Notes: a model not told the origin generated them from the sequence alone. Counted from the stretch's first letter, positions 11,001 to 18,816 are shown. The stretch is DNA of 64,000 nt from Pantoea sp. At-9b (GCF_000175935.2 NC_014837.1:2232001-2296000), one strand, 5' to 3'. Translations and numbers: made by a program.

Positions 11001-11618
11001 GACATCGGTTACGGTGGGCTGGATCATGTGATGAGCCTGAGTGAAAACGTCAATGTCCTGGTGCTGGATACGCAATGTTACTCCAACACCGGCGGCCAGG
11101 CGTCGAAGGCCACCCCGCTCGGCGCGGTCACCAAATTTGGCGAGCAGGGAAAACGTAAGGCACGTAAAGATCTCGGCATGGCGACCTTGCTCTATGGCCA
11201 TGTCTATGTGGCGCAGATTTCCCTTGGCGCGCAGTTGAATCAAACTGTGAAAGCGATTCAGGAAGCCGAGGCCTGGCCCGGACCGTCATTGATCATCGCC
11301 TACAGCCCGTGTGAAGAACACGGCTATGATCTCGCTTACAGCCACGAACAGATGCGCCTGCTGACCACCAGTGGATTCTGGCCATTGTATCGTTTTGACC
11401 CACGACGGGCGGAACAGGGTAAAGCCGCGCTGGCGCTGGATTCGCGCCCACCCACTTCCGAGCTGGAACAGGCGCTGATGAACGAACAGCGTTTCCGCCA
11501 GTTGCAAACCGAACAACCAGAAGCCGCGGCACAGCTTTGGCGGGATGCCAGCGAGGCCGCTAACCAGCGTTATCAGCGGTTAGCGGAGCTGGCAGGGAAA
11601 GCTGAGAAAAGTGAGTGA
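8091..11618 (+). CDS. ydbK: Pyruvate:flavodoxin/ferredoxin oxidoreductase (NifJ/YdbK type)
   Basis: 1175-residue single-chain PFOR that oxidises pyruvate with CoA to acetyl-CoA and CO2, passing electrons to flavodoxin or ferredoxin. In E. coli YdbK is linked to oxidative-stress survival. The N-terminal pyrimidine domain has IYPITPSSTMAE. The ferredoxin domain carries two 4Fe-4S motifs, CTQCNHCVAACP from Cys689 and CTGCNLCVEVCP from Cys745. A further cluster lies around SGACSGCGE, and the thiamine-diphosphate site is at GDGWAYDIGYGG and CYSNTGGQ. All domains are intact. It is monocistronic between divergent ydbJ and a convergent small gene; no nif genes are near, so a nitrogen-fixation role is unlikely. 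Confidence 0.96.
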   Translation: MITVDGNGAVASVAFRTSEVIAIYPITPSSTMAELADGWSGEGRRNIWGDVPRVVEMQSEGGAIATVHGALQTGSLSTSFTSSQGLLLMIPTLYKLAGQLMPFVLHVAARTVATHALSIFGDHSDVMAVRQTGCAQLCASSVQEAQDFALIAQMASLNSRIPFIHFFDGFRTSHEINKIVPISDETLLTLMPQEAIAQHRARALTPDHPSVRGTSANPDTYFQSREATNRWYDACTGHVESAMAAFAAQTGRRYQPFEFYGHPQAERVIVMMGSGCGTAEEAIDELLQRGEKVGLVKVRLYRPFSAQHLLSVLPLSAQRVAVLDRTKEPGALGEPLFLDVMTALAEAFSRGERRTLPQVCGGRYGLSSKEFAPDAVLAVFRALQRPQPPARFTVGIYDDVTHLSLPPEANIVPNRAHLEALFYGLGSDGSVSATKNNLKIIGNATPWQVQGYFVYDSKKAGGLTVSHLRVSQQPIQSAYLIQQADFIGCHQLQFIDKYSMLDQLKPGGIFLLNTPYAADEVWHRLPQEVQTQLNDKQARFYVINAARIARECQLGARINTVMQMAFFQLTQILPGDSALSELQNAIARSYRSKGEELVQRNWQALAMAQQALEAVPLQAVDADSPHRPPVVAANAPDFVKTVTAAMLAGLGDKLPVSALPPDGSWPTGTTQWEKRNIAEAIPIWQPDLCTQCNHCVAACPHSAIRAKVVTPEALEGAPISLASLDVKSRDMRGQKYVLQVAPEDCTGCNLCVEVCPASDRQHPEIKAINMQSRLEHVETEKINYDAFLALPEISAEQLERIDIRTSQLITPLFEYSGACSGCGETPYIKLLTQLYGDRLLIANATGCSSIYGGNLPSTPYTTNAEGRGPAWANSLFEDNAEFGLGFRLSVDQQRQRALRLLEQCAAQLPATLVAELKGDNVTTSVRREQISQLRAHLQHAPHAAAQALIAAADALVDKSVWLIGGDGWAYDIGYGGLDHVMSLSENVNVLVLDTQCYSNTGGQASKATPLGAVTKFGEQGKRKARKDLGMATLLYGHVYVAQISLGAQLNQTVKAIQEAEAWPGPSLIIAYSPCEEHGYDLAYSHEQMRLLTTSGFWPLYRFDPRRAEQGKAALALDSRPPTSELEQALMNEQRFRQLQTEQPEAAAQLWRDASEAANQRYQRLAELAGKAEKSE

Positions 11619-11625
11619 TAAACAA

Positions 11626-11652
11626 AGCCCGGCGCAGAAGGCCGGGCTTGAT
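11626..11652. terminator. Bidirectional terminator-like hairpin after ydbK
   Basis: Perfect 8-bp stem AGCCCGGC (11626-11633) and GCCGGGCT (11641-11648) between the convergent ends of ydbK and the 66-residue gene. The flanks are only moderately T-rich on each strand (TGATGATAATT one way, TTTGTTT the other). Confidence 0.65.
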
Positions 11653-11657
11653 GATAA

Positions 11658-11858
11658 TTAACAGGGCTTGAGTTGGGTAATCGCCATCTCCACCGCCCGA
11701 TTGGGTGATCCGGTTAATTCACGGTAGCGGAGTTGCAAATTTTGTAACTCCGTTGCTAACACATCTTTTTCTGTTGCCACGCCACGCTGCGCCAGTTCCA
11801 GGTAACATTGACCGACTAACCGGCACGCTTCTTCAAAAACCATATCGTAAGTTTGCAT
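11658..11858 (-). CDS. Small uncharacterised protein, 66 residues
   Basis: I do not recognise this gene. It encodes a soluble, probably alpha-helical protein (MQTYDMVFEEACRLVG...), with two Cys residues at 18 and 66, the last residue. There is no signal peptide or membrane segment. A strong ribosome site (GAGGAGAGG) lies just upstream of the ATG, and the gene ends at a hairpin shared with convergent ydbK, so it looks real. Its size recalls small enterobacterial regulators such as the YmgB/AriR group, but the residues do not match well enough to say so. Confidence 0.6.
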   Translation of the reverse strand: MQTYDMVFEEACRLVGQCYLELAQRGVATEKDVLATELQNLQLRYRELTGSPNRAVEMAITQLKPC

Positions 11859-11997
11859 CCGCCTCTCCTCACCCTTTAGAAACTAAAGTAACTCTTGCCT
11901 TCATCCTGTCAGCGTGGCGCGAGCAAAATCTTCGCGCAGATCAATAAATGCACAAATAATTCGGGCAAAGAATGCTGATCTTTATCCTGAGCGATGA

Positions 11998-13203
11998 TTA
12001 ACCGGAAAAACGCGGCTTCTCCATGCGGAATCCCAGCCCGATAAGGCGACCAAATACGAAACGTAAGAACGGAAAACGGCGGATAAGGGTTGGCATGTTG
12101 CTTTTCTTACCCGGTTTGCGTTTGTTGCTACTCATTTTAATTTGCAGGAACTGGGTCGCCACCGTCGGGAACTGACGTCGCTTCTGCACGCGAGCCAGGT
12201 CACGCAGGGTAACCTCCCCGTGGCGTAGTGGCTGCGTCAGATAATTGGCGGCGGCGACCGCATCCTGTATCGCCAGATTCACACCAACACCGCCAATCGG
12301 CGACATGGCGTGCGCCGCATCACCGATACAGAGTAAACCCGGTTTCATCCAGCTATCGAGGCGGTCAATGCGGATCGACAGCAGCTTAAATTGCTGCCAC
12401 TCCTTCAACTGGGACAGCCGCGCCACGCCAAAGGGCGCAACCTGCGCAATCGCAGCTTTGAATTGATCCAGCCCCGCCACTTGCAGCTCCTCAAACTCAC
12501 CTTTGGGGATGGTGTAGCCACACTGCCAGTACTCACCGCGATCGATAACGATAAAGTTTTGCCGTGGCCCTTTATGTCCCATGCCCCAGACCGGATCGCC
12601 CTGCTGCTTATCCAGCCGGAACCAAACCACATCGCGCGAAGCACCAAACGCCCGGCTGGTTAACCCGGCAGCAGCACGCACGGCGGAGTTGCGGCCATCG
12701 GCCCCCACCACCAGTTGCGCGCGGATCTCGACCGGCCCCTGTTCGGTGATCGCGTGAATCCCGGCGACGCGGCCCTGGTTGTCAATAAACCGGTCAAAGG
12801 TGGTGGATTGCAGCAACGTAAATCCGGCATAACCCGCACTTTGCTGGGCGAGAAAGTTGAGGAAATCCCATTGCGGCATAAAGGCGATAAAACGGCACTG
12901 GACGGGAAGACGGGAGAAATCCGCCATGGTGACTTCCTGGCCTGCGATTTCAGCCTGCAATTTCTCCGCCCGTTGATGCGGCAGTTGCAGCAGCGCCTCC
13001 AGCAGACCAAGCTGGTGCATGATCTCCAGCGTCGAGGGATGAATGGTATCCCCGCGAAAATCACGCAGAAAATCGGCATGCTTTTCAATCACCACCACCC
13101 GCAGGCCGGCACGCACCAGCAGATATCCCAGCATTAACCCGGCCGGGCCGCCACCCACAATGCAGCAATCGGTGTTCAGGATCGCATTCGCTTCAGGCTT
13201 CAT
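11998..13203 (-). CDS. FAD-dependent monooxygenase (UbiH/PHBH-like)
   Basis: 401-residue group A flavoprotein monooxygenase family member. It has the dinucleotide-binding motif VGGGPAGLMLGYLL near residue 17, an RGDTIHPSTLE segment, VVGADGRNSAVR (the DG motif) and GDAAHAMSPIGGVGVNLAIQD, all typical of aromatic hydroxylases. The substrate is unknown. The ATG at 13203 is chosen because AAGGAG precedes it by 6 bp; an upstream in-frame start would lie inside the Fur box. It follows a siderophore receptor gene on the same strand and has its own Fur-like site at 13236-13250, so a role in siderophore or iron metabolism is plausible but unproven. Confidence 0.82.
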   Translation of the reverse strand: MKPEANAILNTDCCIVGGGPAGLMLGYLLVRAGLRVVVIEKHADFLRDFRGDTIHPSTLEIMHQLGLLEALLQLPHQRAEKLQAEIAGQEVTMADFSRLPVQCRFIAFMPQWDFLNFLAQQSAGYAGFTLLQSTTFDRFIDNQGRVAGIHAITEQGPVEIRAQLVVGADGRNSAVRAAAGLTSRAFGASRDVVWFRLDKQQGDPVWGMGHKGPRQNFIVIDRGEYWQCGYTIPKGEFEELQVAGLDQFKAAIAQVAPFGVARLSQLKEWQQFKLLSIRIDRLDSWMKPGLLCIGDAAHAMSPIGGVGVNLAIQDAVAAANYLTQPLRHGEVTLRDLARVQKRRQFPTVATQFLQIKMSSNKRKPGKKSNMPTLIRRFPFLRFVFGRLIGLGFRMEKPRFSG

Positions 13204-13235
13204 TCTCGCTCCTTGGTCAGCACCACCTGAGTTTA

Positions 13236-13250
13236 TGATAATAATTATCA
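13236..13250. promoter_or_regulatory. Fur box upstream of the FAD monooxygenase gene
   Basis: Perfect 7-1-7 palindrome TGATAATAATTATCA, matching the core of the enterobacterial Fur consensus. It is 33 bp upstream of the monooxygenase start codon, where a Fur dimer would block the promoter. This predicts derepression under iron starvation. Confidence 0.75.
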
Positions 13251-13305
13251 TTTGTGTATAGTGATGGGTGCGGCGAGGCTTAATGGGGATGTCTGAAGTG
13301 AACAG

Positions 13306-13349
13306 CCGTAATCCGGTCGGCAGCCTCTCTGCATACCCCCGGATTACGG
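13306..13349. repeat. 11-bp inverted repeat between receptor and monooxygenase genes
   Basis: CCGTAATCCGG (13306-13316) pairs perfectly with CCGGATTACGG (13339-13349) across a 22-bp loop, starting about 34 bp after the receptor stop codon. The T-rich tract (TGTTGTTTTT) lies on the plus-strand side, the wrong side for a terminator of the minus-strand receptor gene. It may be a transcript-stabilising 3' hairpin, an attenuator or an operator. Confidence 0.6.
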
Positions 13350-13382
13350 TGTTGTTTTTGCTGGCAGCTTTAAACCTCCGCC

Positions 13383-15515
13383 TTAGAACTCAACGCTTGC
13401 GCTGAGCACCAGGTTGCGCGTTTCACCTTCCGCAACGCGTAAATTGCCGCCACTGGAGGTGTAATAGTGCTTGTTAAACAGGTTGTTGAGGTTTAATTGT
13501 AAATGCGTTTTTTTACCCAGCAGCTGATTGTCCCAACCAATAAAACTGTCCGCGACGGTGTAGGCAGGCAGGGTGAAACTGTTGCTCGGATCACCGGCAC
13601 GCGTGCCCATATAACGAACACCGCCACCGATACGGAAACTGCCCGGCAACAGATTTAAGCGCAGATTGTGGCTTAAATATACCGCGCCGGAATTGCGTGG
13701 TGCGTTTTGCAGACGGTTGCCATTATTCGTTGGGTCCGTTTTATCGTTAACGATTTTCGCCTCGTTGTAGCTGTAATTAGCGCTGAGATCCCAGTCAGGA
13801 TAAATCTCACCGTTAACCTCTACTTCAACGCCACTGGAGCGAGCTTTATCCACGGCATAGGTGCCATCGTTTAATGATAAGGCCACATTACGCTCATCGA
13901 TACGGTAAAGTGCAACCGTTCCAAGCAGTGCAGGTGTCATCTGCCATTTGCTGCCGACTTCATAGGTCGTACCCTGTTCCGGCGCTTCAACGTTACCGTT
14001 GTCATCCGGATTAGTCGATGGCGTAAACGATTTACTCAAACTGCCATAGAAAGAAACCGTCGGTGTCAGCTTATAAATCAGCCCTGTTTGTGGCAAAAAC
14101 TTATTACCTTCATCGCTATAAGTCAGTGTGGAATCACTGCCTCTTGATTCGCGTTGTTCGAAGTGCTGATAACGGGCACCCGCTACCACGGTCCATTGCG
14201 ACGTCAGGTCAATGTTGTCTTTAAGATAGATCGAGCGATTGTGAATGCGGTTGAGCAGATTACTGTCGGCGGTTTTTTCCGTACTGCTATCGGTGATGGT
14301 TTCTAATCCATAAACCGGGTTGCTCAGGGTAAAGTCATTATTTTTTGTGCCGTTATAAGCGTGAGCACGATAAGTTTGGTTCATTTCATAATCCGTACCG
14401 ACCACCAGATTATGCGTCATGCCAAATATTTCGGGCGTACCGATGGCATCCCACGAAATATATTTTGTTTTGTGGTTAAAGCCACGGAAGGCATCCGGAC
14501 GTCGCGTAACAACACCGGTGGTTGTATTAATGGCGGTGGTTGTCATGGTATTACTATTGTACTTGCGCTGGTTCATACCTACGGTAACGCGGGTCGACCA
14601 AATATCATTGAACTGATAATCCCAGTAGCTGTTGAAGGTCTGATTACGCCCCCATGCACGGTTGGAATAATCATCCAGACGCGTTTTATAACCGATATCG
14701 ATCGGTTTGCCATCAATAAATGCCGTGCCACGATCGTAAGGAATATCATATTGATAACTTTCATAGCTGATATTAAAACTGGCTTTTTCGCCATACCACT
14801 GTAATGAAGGTGCCAGCAGATTATGTTTTTCGTTGCCGTATCCGCGCCAGTAGTTCTGCGCTTGTTTTTCGGCAATCAGACGGAAAGCAAAACCATTGCC
14901 CAGTGGGCCGGTAATATCAATATTTCCTGCGCCGCCGCCTGTGCTGTTGTAGTGTCCACCCACAATGGTGTGCCACTCATATTGCGGTTTTTTACTCACG
15001 ACATTAATCATCCCACCGGGATTTAAAATACCGTATAACAGTGAAGACGACCCTTTCAATACTTCAACGTGGTCTGTGGTGGCATCAAGGTTGAGTCCCT
15101 GGCTGCTACGGATACCGTCACGGAACACAGAACCATCGGAGTTTGAACCAAAGCCGCGGCGCACAATACCATCTTCCGTCTGGCCCAGCGTATTCGCTTG
15201 CGCCGCACCACTCACAAAACGCATAGCATCTGATAACGTGGTGGACTGATAATCGCTCAGTTGTTTATTCGTCACCACGCTCACCGACTGCGCTTCATTC
15301 AGTTTGGACGTGGGCGTTTTACTGGCGACCGAAGTGGTTGGGCTGGAATATCCGTTGTTAGTTTGTTCTGTTTGTTGGGCGGCCGTCACCGTCAAGGTAT
15401 TATTGTCGGTCGCGGCATAACTGCTGCCTGAAGAAATTAACGCACCACTGTATACCGCAAGCCATATTTTCCCCAAAGGACGCTTGTGGTGTTGAATATT
15501 TTTACCTTCATGCAT
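13383..15515 (-). CDS. TonB-dependent siderophore receptor
   Basis: 710-residue outer-membrane receptor of the FhuE/FoxA/FpvA-like ferric-siderophore family. The N-terminus has a basic start and signal peptide ending near SSYAA. TonB box-like TLTVTAAQ is at about residues 40-47. The plug domain follows (VSVVTNKQLSDY, DGIVRRGFGSNSDGS, LKGSSSLLYG, PGGMINVVSKKP), then a 22-strand barrel ending in the aromatic C-terminal Phe. There is no N-terminal signalling extension, so it is a plain transporter without a sigma/anti-sigma partner. The ligand cannot be told. Overlapping Fur-like sites lie at 15651-15675. The gene has no counterpart between ydbK and ttcA in E. coli K-12, where the Rac prophage lies. 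Confidence 0.92.
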   Translation of the reverse strand: MHEGKNIQHHKRPLGKIWLAVYSGALISSGSSYAATDNNTLTVTAAQQTEQTNNGYSSPTTSVASKTPTSKLNEAQSVSVVTNKQLSDYQSTTLSDAMRFVSGAAQANTLGQTEDGIVRRGFGSNSDGSVFRDGIRSSQGLNLDATTDHVEVLKGSSSLLYGILNPGGMINVVSKKPQYEWHTIVGGHYNSTGGGAGNIDITGPLGNGFAFRLIAEKQAQNYWRGYGNEKHNLLAPSLQWYGEKASFNISYESYQYDIPYDRGTAFIDGKPIDIGYKTRLDDYSNRAWGRNQTFNSYWDYQFNDIWSTRVTVGMNQRKYNSNTMTTTAINTTTGVVTRRPDAFRGFNHKTKYISWDAIGTPEIFGMTHNLVVGTDYEMNQTYRAHAYNGTKNNDFTLSNPVYGLETITDSSTEKTADSNLLNRIHNRSIYLKDNIDLTSQWTVVAGARYQHFEQRESRGSDSTLTYSDEGNKFLPQTGLIYKLTPTVSFYGSLSKSFTPSTNPDDNGNVEAPEQGTTYEVGSKWQMTPALLGTVALYRIDERNVALSLNDGTYAVDKARSSGVEVEVNGEIYPDWDLSANYSYNEAKIVNDKTDPTNNGNRLQNAPRNSGAVYLSHNLRLNLLPGSFRIGGGVRYMGTRAGDPSNSFTLPAYTVADSFIGWDNQLLGKKTHLQLNLNNLFNKHYYTSSGGNLRVAEGETRNLVLSASVEF

Positions 15516-15650
15516 TTCTGATGTTTTCCCTGAAAATTAACACAAACTGTTTTTTCATTCTCTGACACCATCCTGTCATGCTTCCGGCTGCTGTTGAGCA
15601 GGATGCCGCGATCGGCAGGACCGGTATTTTTATCAAGACAAGGTGTATTT

Positions 15651-15675
15651 GATAATGTAATTGATAATCATTCAA
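15651..15675. promoter_or_regulatory. Overlapping Fur boxes upstream of the siderophore receptor gene
   Basis: Two overlapping 19-bp Fur-like sites: one starting GATAATGTAATTG at 15651 (14 of 19 consensus positions by eye) and one from 15657 containing TTGATAATCATT (13 of 19). They lie about 140 bp upstream of the receptor start, so a long leader is implied. Iron repression is expected for this receptor class. Confidence 0.7.
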
Positions 15676-15761
15676 ACATGGGCGAATGTAGTAGTAAATA
15701 TAAATTTTAGTTTTTCTGCTACAGTCAAACTCTCAGCTACCCTTACATTAATGAGGTGGTC

Positions 15762-15836
15762 ATGATCGCAAATAACTATCTATTTTTCATAAAGTTAACC
15801 AATCTCCAGCCCAACAAAAAAACATCGAGAGATTGA
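15762..15836 (+). CDS. Possible 24-residue small ORF
   Basis: ATG preceded by GAGGTGG at a suitable distance, 24 codons, ending at TGA. The peptide starts MIANNYLFFIKLTN and is hydrophobic in its first half. I recognise nothing in it. It could be a chance ORF in an AT-rich gap and is listed only because of its ribosome site. Confidence 0.2.
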   Translation: MIANNYLFFIKLTNLQPNKKTSRD

Positions 15837-16292
15837 AATTAACCTTGCTCTTTTTGCCTGTATTTTTCGTTTGACTACTACATTTTATACACGCAAAGTC
15901 GTGCAGATATTTACGGCGGACGTCTCAGCACCCGCGCTGGCTCAGAGAAGGTTATCGCTGTGTTTCCGCAGCCAGAGATCCCCCTTCAGCAGCGAATGCG
16001 ATCGGTGCATCCTGCCATGCTGCTATAAAACGTGCTGGAATTCGCCGCCGTAATCCGTACCATACGCGACATACTTTTACCTGCTGGCTGATGTCAGCAG
16101 GTGCGGTCCCTTCGTTTATTGCACATCAGAGGGGACACGAGAATGCGCAGAGGGGGTATGAGATTGATGTTACGCGGATTGCAGAGATGAATAGCAAGCA
16201 GGTTAAAATACTGAACGCTAAAATCGCCTGGTCGCTGGCAGTGCCGCCGTCATGCCCCTTTTGCTGAAAATCGCTGGCTGAGACAGTAAATA

Positions 16293-17228
16293 ATGCAACA
16301 AAATCAAGATAATACAAAAAAAGAGCAGTACAACCTGAACAAACTGCAAAAGCGTCTGCGTCGTAACGTGGGCGAAGCCATTGCCGATTTCAACATGATT
16401 GAAGAAGGCGATCGCATCATGGTGTGTCTGTCTGGCGGTAAAGACAGCTACACCCTGCTGGAAATTCTGCGCAATCTGCAACAAAGCGCCCCGGTTAACT
16501 TCTCGCTGGTGGCGGTAAATCTCGACCAGAAACAGCCGGGTTTCCCGGCGCACGTGTTACCTGCGTATCTGGATAAGCTGGGTGTTGAGTATAAAATCGT
16601 TAACGAAGACACCTACTCCATCGTTAAAGAGAAGATACCGGAAGGCAAAACCACCTGCTCGCTGTGCTCACGCTTGCGTCGCGGCATTCTGTACCGCACG
16701 GCGACAGAACTGGGTTGTACCAAAATCGCACTGGGGCATCATCGCGATGACATCCTGCAAACCCTGTTCCTGAACATGTTCTACGGCGGCAAAATGAAAG
16801 GCATGCCACCAAAACTGATGAGCGATGATGGTAAACACATCGTGATCCGCCCGCTGGCCTACTGTCGCGAGAAAGACATCATCCGTTTTGCCGAAGCCCG
16901 TCAGTACCCGATTATCCCGTGCAACCTGTGTGGCTCTCAGCCGAACCTGCAACGTCAGGTGGTGGCGGATATGCTACGTGACTGGGATAAACGCTATCCC
17001 GGACGTATCGAAACCATGTTCAGCGCGATGCAAAACATCGTTCCTTCGCATATGGCTGATATCAACCTGTTTGACTTCAAAGGCATTCAGCATGGCGATG
17101 CGGTGATTGACGGGGGCGATCTGGCATTCGACCGCGAGTCGCTGCCGGTGCAACCTGCCGGCTGGCAGCCGGAAGAGGAAGATGCCGCTGATTTGAGCGT
17201 GCGTCTCGACGTGTTGCAGATTAAGTAA
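16293..17228 (+). CDS. ttcA: tRNA 2-thiocytidine synthetase TtcA
   Basis: Iron-sulphur, ATP-dependent enzyme that thiolates cytidine 32 of certain tRNAs. The PP-loop SGGKDS is at residues 47-52. The Fe-S ligands CSLC (Cys122, Cys125) and CNLC (Cys210, Cys213) are present. The length of 311 equals E. coli TtcA and the sequence is nearly colinear. In E. coli K-12 the Rac prophage abuts this gene; here the locus is free of phage genes. It ends at a bidirectional terminator shared with the next small gene. Confidence 0.97.
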   Translation: MQQNQDNTKKEQYNLNKLQKRLRRNVGEAIADFNMIEEGDRIMVCLSGGKDSYTLLEILRNLQQSAPVNFSLVAVNLDQKQPGFPAHVLPAYLDKLGVEYKIVNEDTYSIVKEKIPEGKTTCSLCSRLRRGILYRTATELGCTKIALGHHRDDILQTLFLNMFYGGKMKGMPPKLMSDDGKHIVIRPLAYCREKDIIRFAEARQYPIIPCNLCGSQPNLQRQVVADMLRDWDKRYPGRIETMFSAMQNIVPSHMADINLFDFKGIQHGDAVIDGGDLAFDRESLPVQPAGWQPEEEDAADLSVRLDVLQIK

Positions 17229-17248
17229 TTTTCCCCGCAATAAATAAA

Positions 17249-17279
17249 GGCGCGTCGCTTCGGCTACGCGCCTTTTTTA
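17249..17279. terminator. Bidirectional terminator between ttcA and the proline-rich gene
   Basis: GGCGCGT and ACGCGCC stem around a CTTCGG tetraloop region, followed by TTTTTTATT for the plus strand. On the minus strand it is followed by CTTTATTTATT. The plus-strand T-run runs into the stop codon of the convergent small gene. Confidence 0.9.
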
Positions 17280-17426
17280 TTAACGATGCGGTGGTGGATC
17301 GATAATCGGTGGAAACTCGGGATCATACGGTGGATCTGGTTCCGGCAACGGCTGTGGATGCGGAATCGGTTCCGGGATAGGCGGTGGATCAGTGGGGATG
17401 GGATCGGTGGCGCGAATCGGTTGCAT
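17280..17426 (-). CDS. ynaL: Proline-rich small protein (YnaL-like)
   Basis: 48 residues, of which 21 are proline, with repeated PxPxP and PDPP patterns and several Asp/Glu (MQPIRATDPIPTDPPP...). There is no signal peptide or membrane segment. A strong ribosome site (AAGGAGAAGG) lies 6 bp before the ATG, which is the main reason to believe it. A protein described as proline-rich small protein YnaL is known beside ttcA in related enterobacteria; I assign the name from position and composition, not alignment. Its function is unknown. It should be disordered or form polyproline helix, and its translation may need EF-P because of the PPP stretches. Confidence 0.65.
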   Translation of the reverse strand: MQPIRATDPIPTDPPPIPEPIPHPQPLPEPDPPYDPEFPPIIDPPPHR

Positions 17427-17491
17427 GCCCTTCTCCTTGTTGCGAATGTCCTTTAAGCATAGGAAAAGGTAAGCGGCACTGGCAAACGGGC

Positions 17492-17613
17492 AAAAAAAAA
17501 GCCGGCGGATAAGCCGGCGTCGTACGAATCAAATGTGCTATGCAGTAATTCAAAAAAAGGAAGTAAGACAATATGGAGCGCAACGCCCATCGCTTGACGT
17601 TGCATTCACCTGC
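17492..17613 (-). ncRNA. fnrS: FnrS small RNA
   Basis: 122-nt Hfq-dependent small RNA induced without oxygen by FNR, which in E. coli represses many aerobic-metabolism mRNAs such as sodB and maeA. The minus strand from 17613 begins GCAGGTGAATGCAACG and is almost identical to E. coli FnrS, including the seed regions. It ends in a GCCGGC/GCCGGC stem with nine T residues (17492-17512). The stem bases differ from E. coli but keep pairing. It lies downstream of zntB as in E. coli, though dbpA is missing here. Confidence 0.95.
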
Positions 17614-17648
17614 GAGAGAGAGTTTGCCCCTGTTGTCGGTTGCGGATA

Positions 17649-17662
17649 TTGACGTCGATCAG
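17649..17662. promoter_or_regulatory. FNR site of the fnrS promoter
   Basis: TTGACGTCGATCAG reads on the minus strand as CTGAT-CGAC-GTCAA, one mismatch from TTGAT-N4-ATCAA. Its centre is about 42 bp upstream of the predicted FnrS start at 17613, the position of a class II activator site, with a weak -10 element CAAACT at 17621-17626. Confidence 0.75.
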
Positions 17663-17745
17663 TTTTTTTCCGCTTTTTTACTGCTTCGCCCTTAATTTAC
17701 AAACAGTTACCTTTTGCTAACCCAGCATTAACACACCCGCGGCGC

Positions 17746-18729
17746 TTATAACCATTTGCGCTGTCTCAGCCACCAGAACAAGCCCACCACCAAACTCACC
17801 AGCAGCAGGCAGAACACGCCAAAGCCCATGTGCCAGCTATTGCCCGGAATGCCGCCGAGGTTGACACCGAACAGGCCGGTAAGAAAGGTCGCTGGCAAAA
17901 AGATCATCGCCATTAGCGACATGGTGTACGTCCGGCGGTTCATTGCCTCCGCCAACAGCGAGGCGATTTCATCGGTCAATACCCCAGTACGCGCCACGCC
18001 CGCATCCAGATCATCCAGTCCTCGTCCGAGGCGATCAGCGATATCCTGCATGCGACGACGCTGGTCGTCATCCATCCATGTCAGCTTTTCGCTCGCCATC
18101 CGGGCATAGACGTCACGCTGCGGTGCCATATAGCGCCGCATCACGATGAGCTGCTTACGCAGCAGCGCCAGCTCGCCGCGTGCCGGGATTTGTTGGTCCA
18201 GCAGTGCATCTTCCAGCTCGATAATCTTGTCGTGCATCTCTTCAATAAATTCGCTGGCGTGATCGGTCAGCGCGTCGCACACATCCACCAGCCAACTGCC
18301 ACCATCGATCGGGCCATTGCCGTTTTGCAGATCGGTCAGCACCTCATCAATGGCGTAGACTTTGCGGCGGCGCGTCGAAACGATCAATTTGTCGTTGATG
18401 AACACCCGCATCGCCACCAGTTGGTCCGGGCGCGAATCCGTGTTGTGATTGACGCTGCGCAGCACAATCATAAACCCATCGCCAAGACGGGTGACGCGCG
18501 GACGCATGCTATCGCCCGCCAGCGCATCACGCACGGAGTCGGGAATCAACGGGGTTTTTTGCAACCATTCGGCGCTTTGTTGCTGGGTGTAATTGAGGTG
18601 CAGCCAGCAGGGGCGTTCACAATTGACGACATCCGTGTCCTCAATGGCGATCAATCCCCCCTGGCCATCAAGCTGACAAGCCACAATGGCATCCGAAACC
18701 TGCAATGCTTTACCTTCAATGACGTTCAC
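17746..18729 (-). CDS. zntB: Zinc transporter ZntB (CorA family)
   Basis: 327-residue inner-membrane CorA-like pentameric channel; E. coli ZntB moves zinc, probably by proton-coupled uptake. A large cytosolic domain is followed by two C-terminal membrane segments. The signature GVN is at 288-290 in the extended form [10 protein letters not shown]. The protein ends with the positively charged tail RQRKWL. The length matches E. coli (327). It lies upstream of FnrS on the same strand. The E. coli genes between zntB and mppA (uspE, fnr, ogt and others) are absent here. Confidence 0.95.
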   Translation of the reverse strand: MNVIEGKALQVSDAIVACQLDGQGGLIAIEDTDVVNCERPCWLHLNYTQQQSAEWLQKTPLIPDSVRDALAGDSMRPRVTRLGDGFMIVLRSVNHNTDSRPDQLVAMRVFINDKLIVSTRRRKVYAIDEVLTDLQNGNGPIDGGSWLVDVCDALTDHASEFIEEMHDKIIELEDALLDQQIPARGELALLRKQLIVMRRYMAPQRDVYARMASEKLTWMDDDQRRRMQDIADRLGRGLDDLDAGVARTGVLTDEIASLLAEAMNRRTYTMSLMAMIFLPATFLTGLFGVNLGGIPGNSWHMGFGVFCLLLVSLVVGLFWWLRQRKWL

Positions 18730-18816
18730 GTACTCGCCTCTCTATCAAAATCAATACGATACAGTCTAGCGTGGCGACGACGAGTTGCAATCTTCAGGCT
18801 GTGAGCAAACATGACA

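Larger units (their letters stand above)
15516..16292. other. Long AT-rich intergenic region between receptor gene and ttcA
   Basis: 777 bp with no convincing gene of usual size. It holds the Fur sites of the receptor gene, a weak 24-codon ORF at 15762-15836 and a hairpin CCTGCTG/CAGCAGG at 16080-16102. Its base composition is lower in GC than the flanks. No integrase, prophage remnant or tRNA is visible, although in E. coli K-12 the Rac prophage sits beside ttcA. Confidence 0.6.

Noticed and set aside
15871..16053. A 60-codon ORF upstream of ttcA
   Set aside because: No ATG with a ribosome site and no conservation that I can recognise; composition looks random.
15516..16292. A prophage or integration scar next to ttcA
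   Set aside because: No integrase, phage gene or direct repeat of an attachment core was found, although E. coli carries Rac here.
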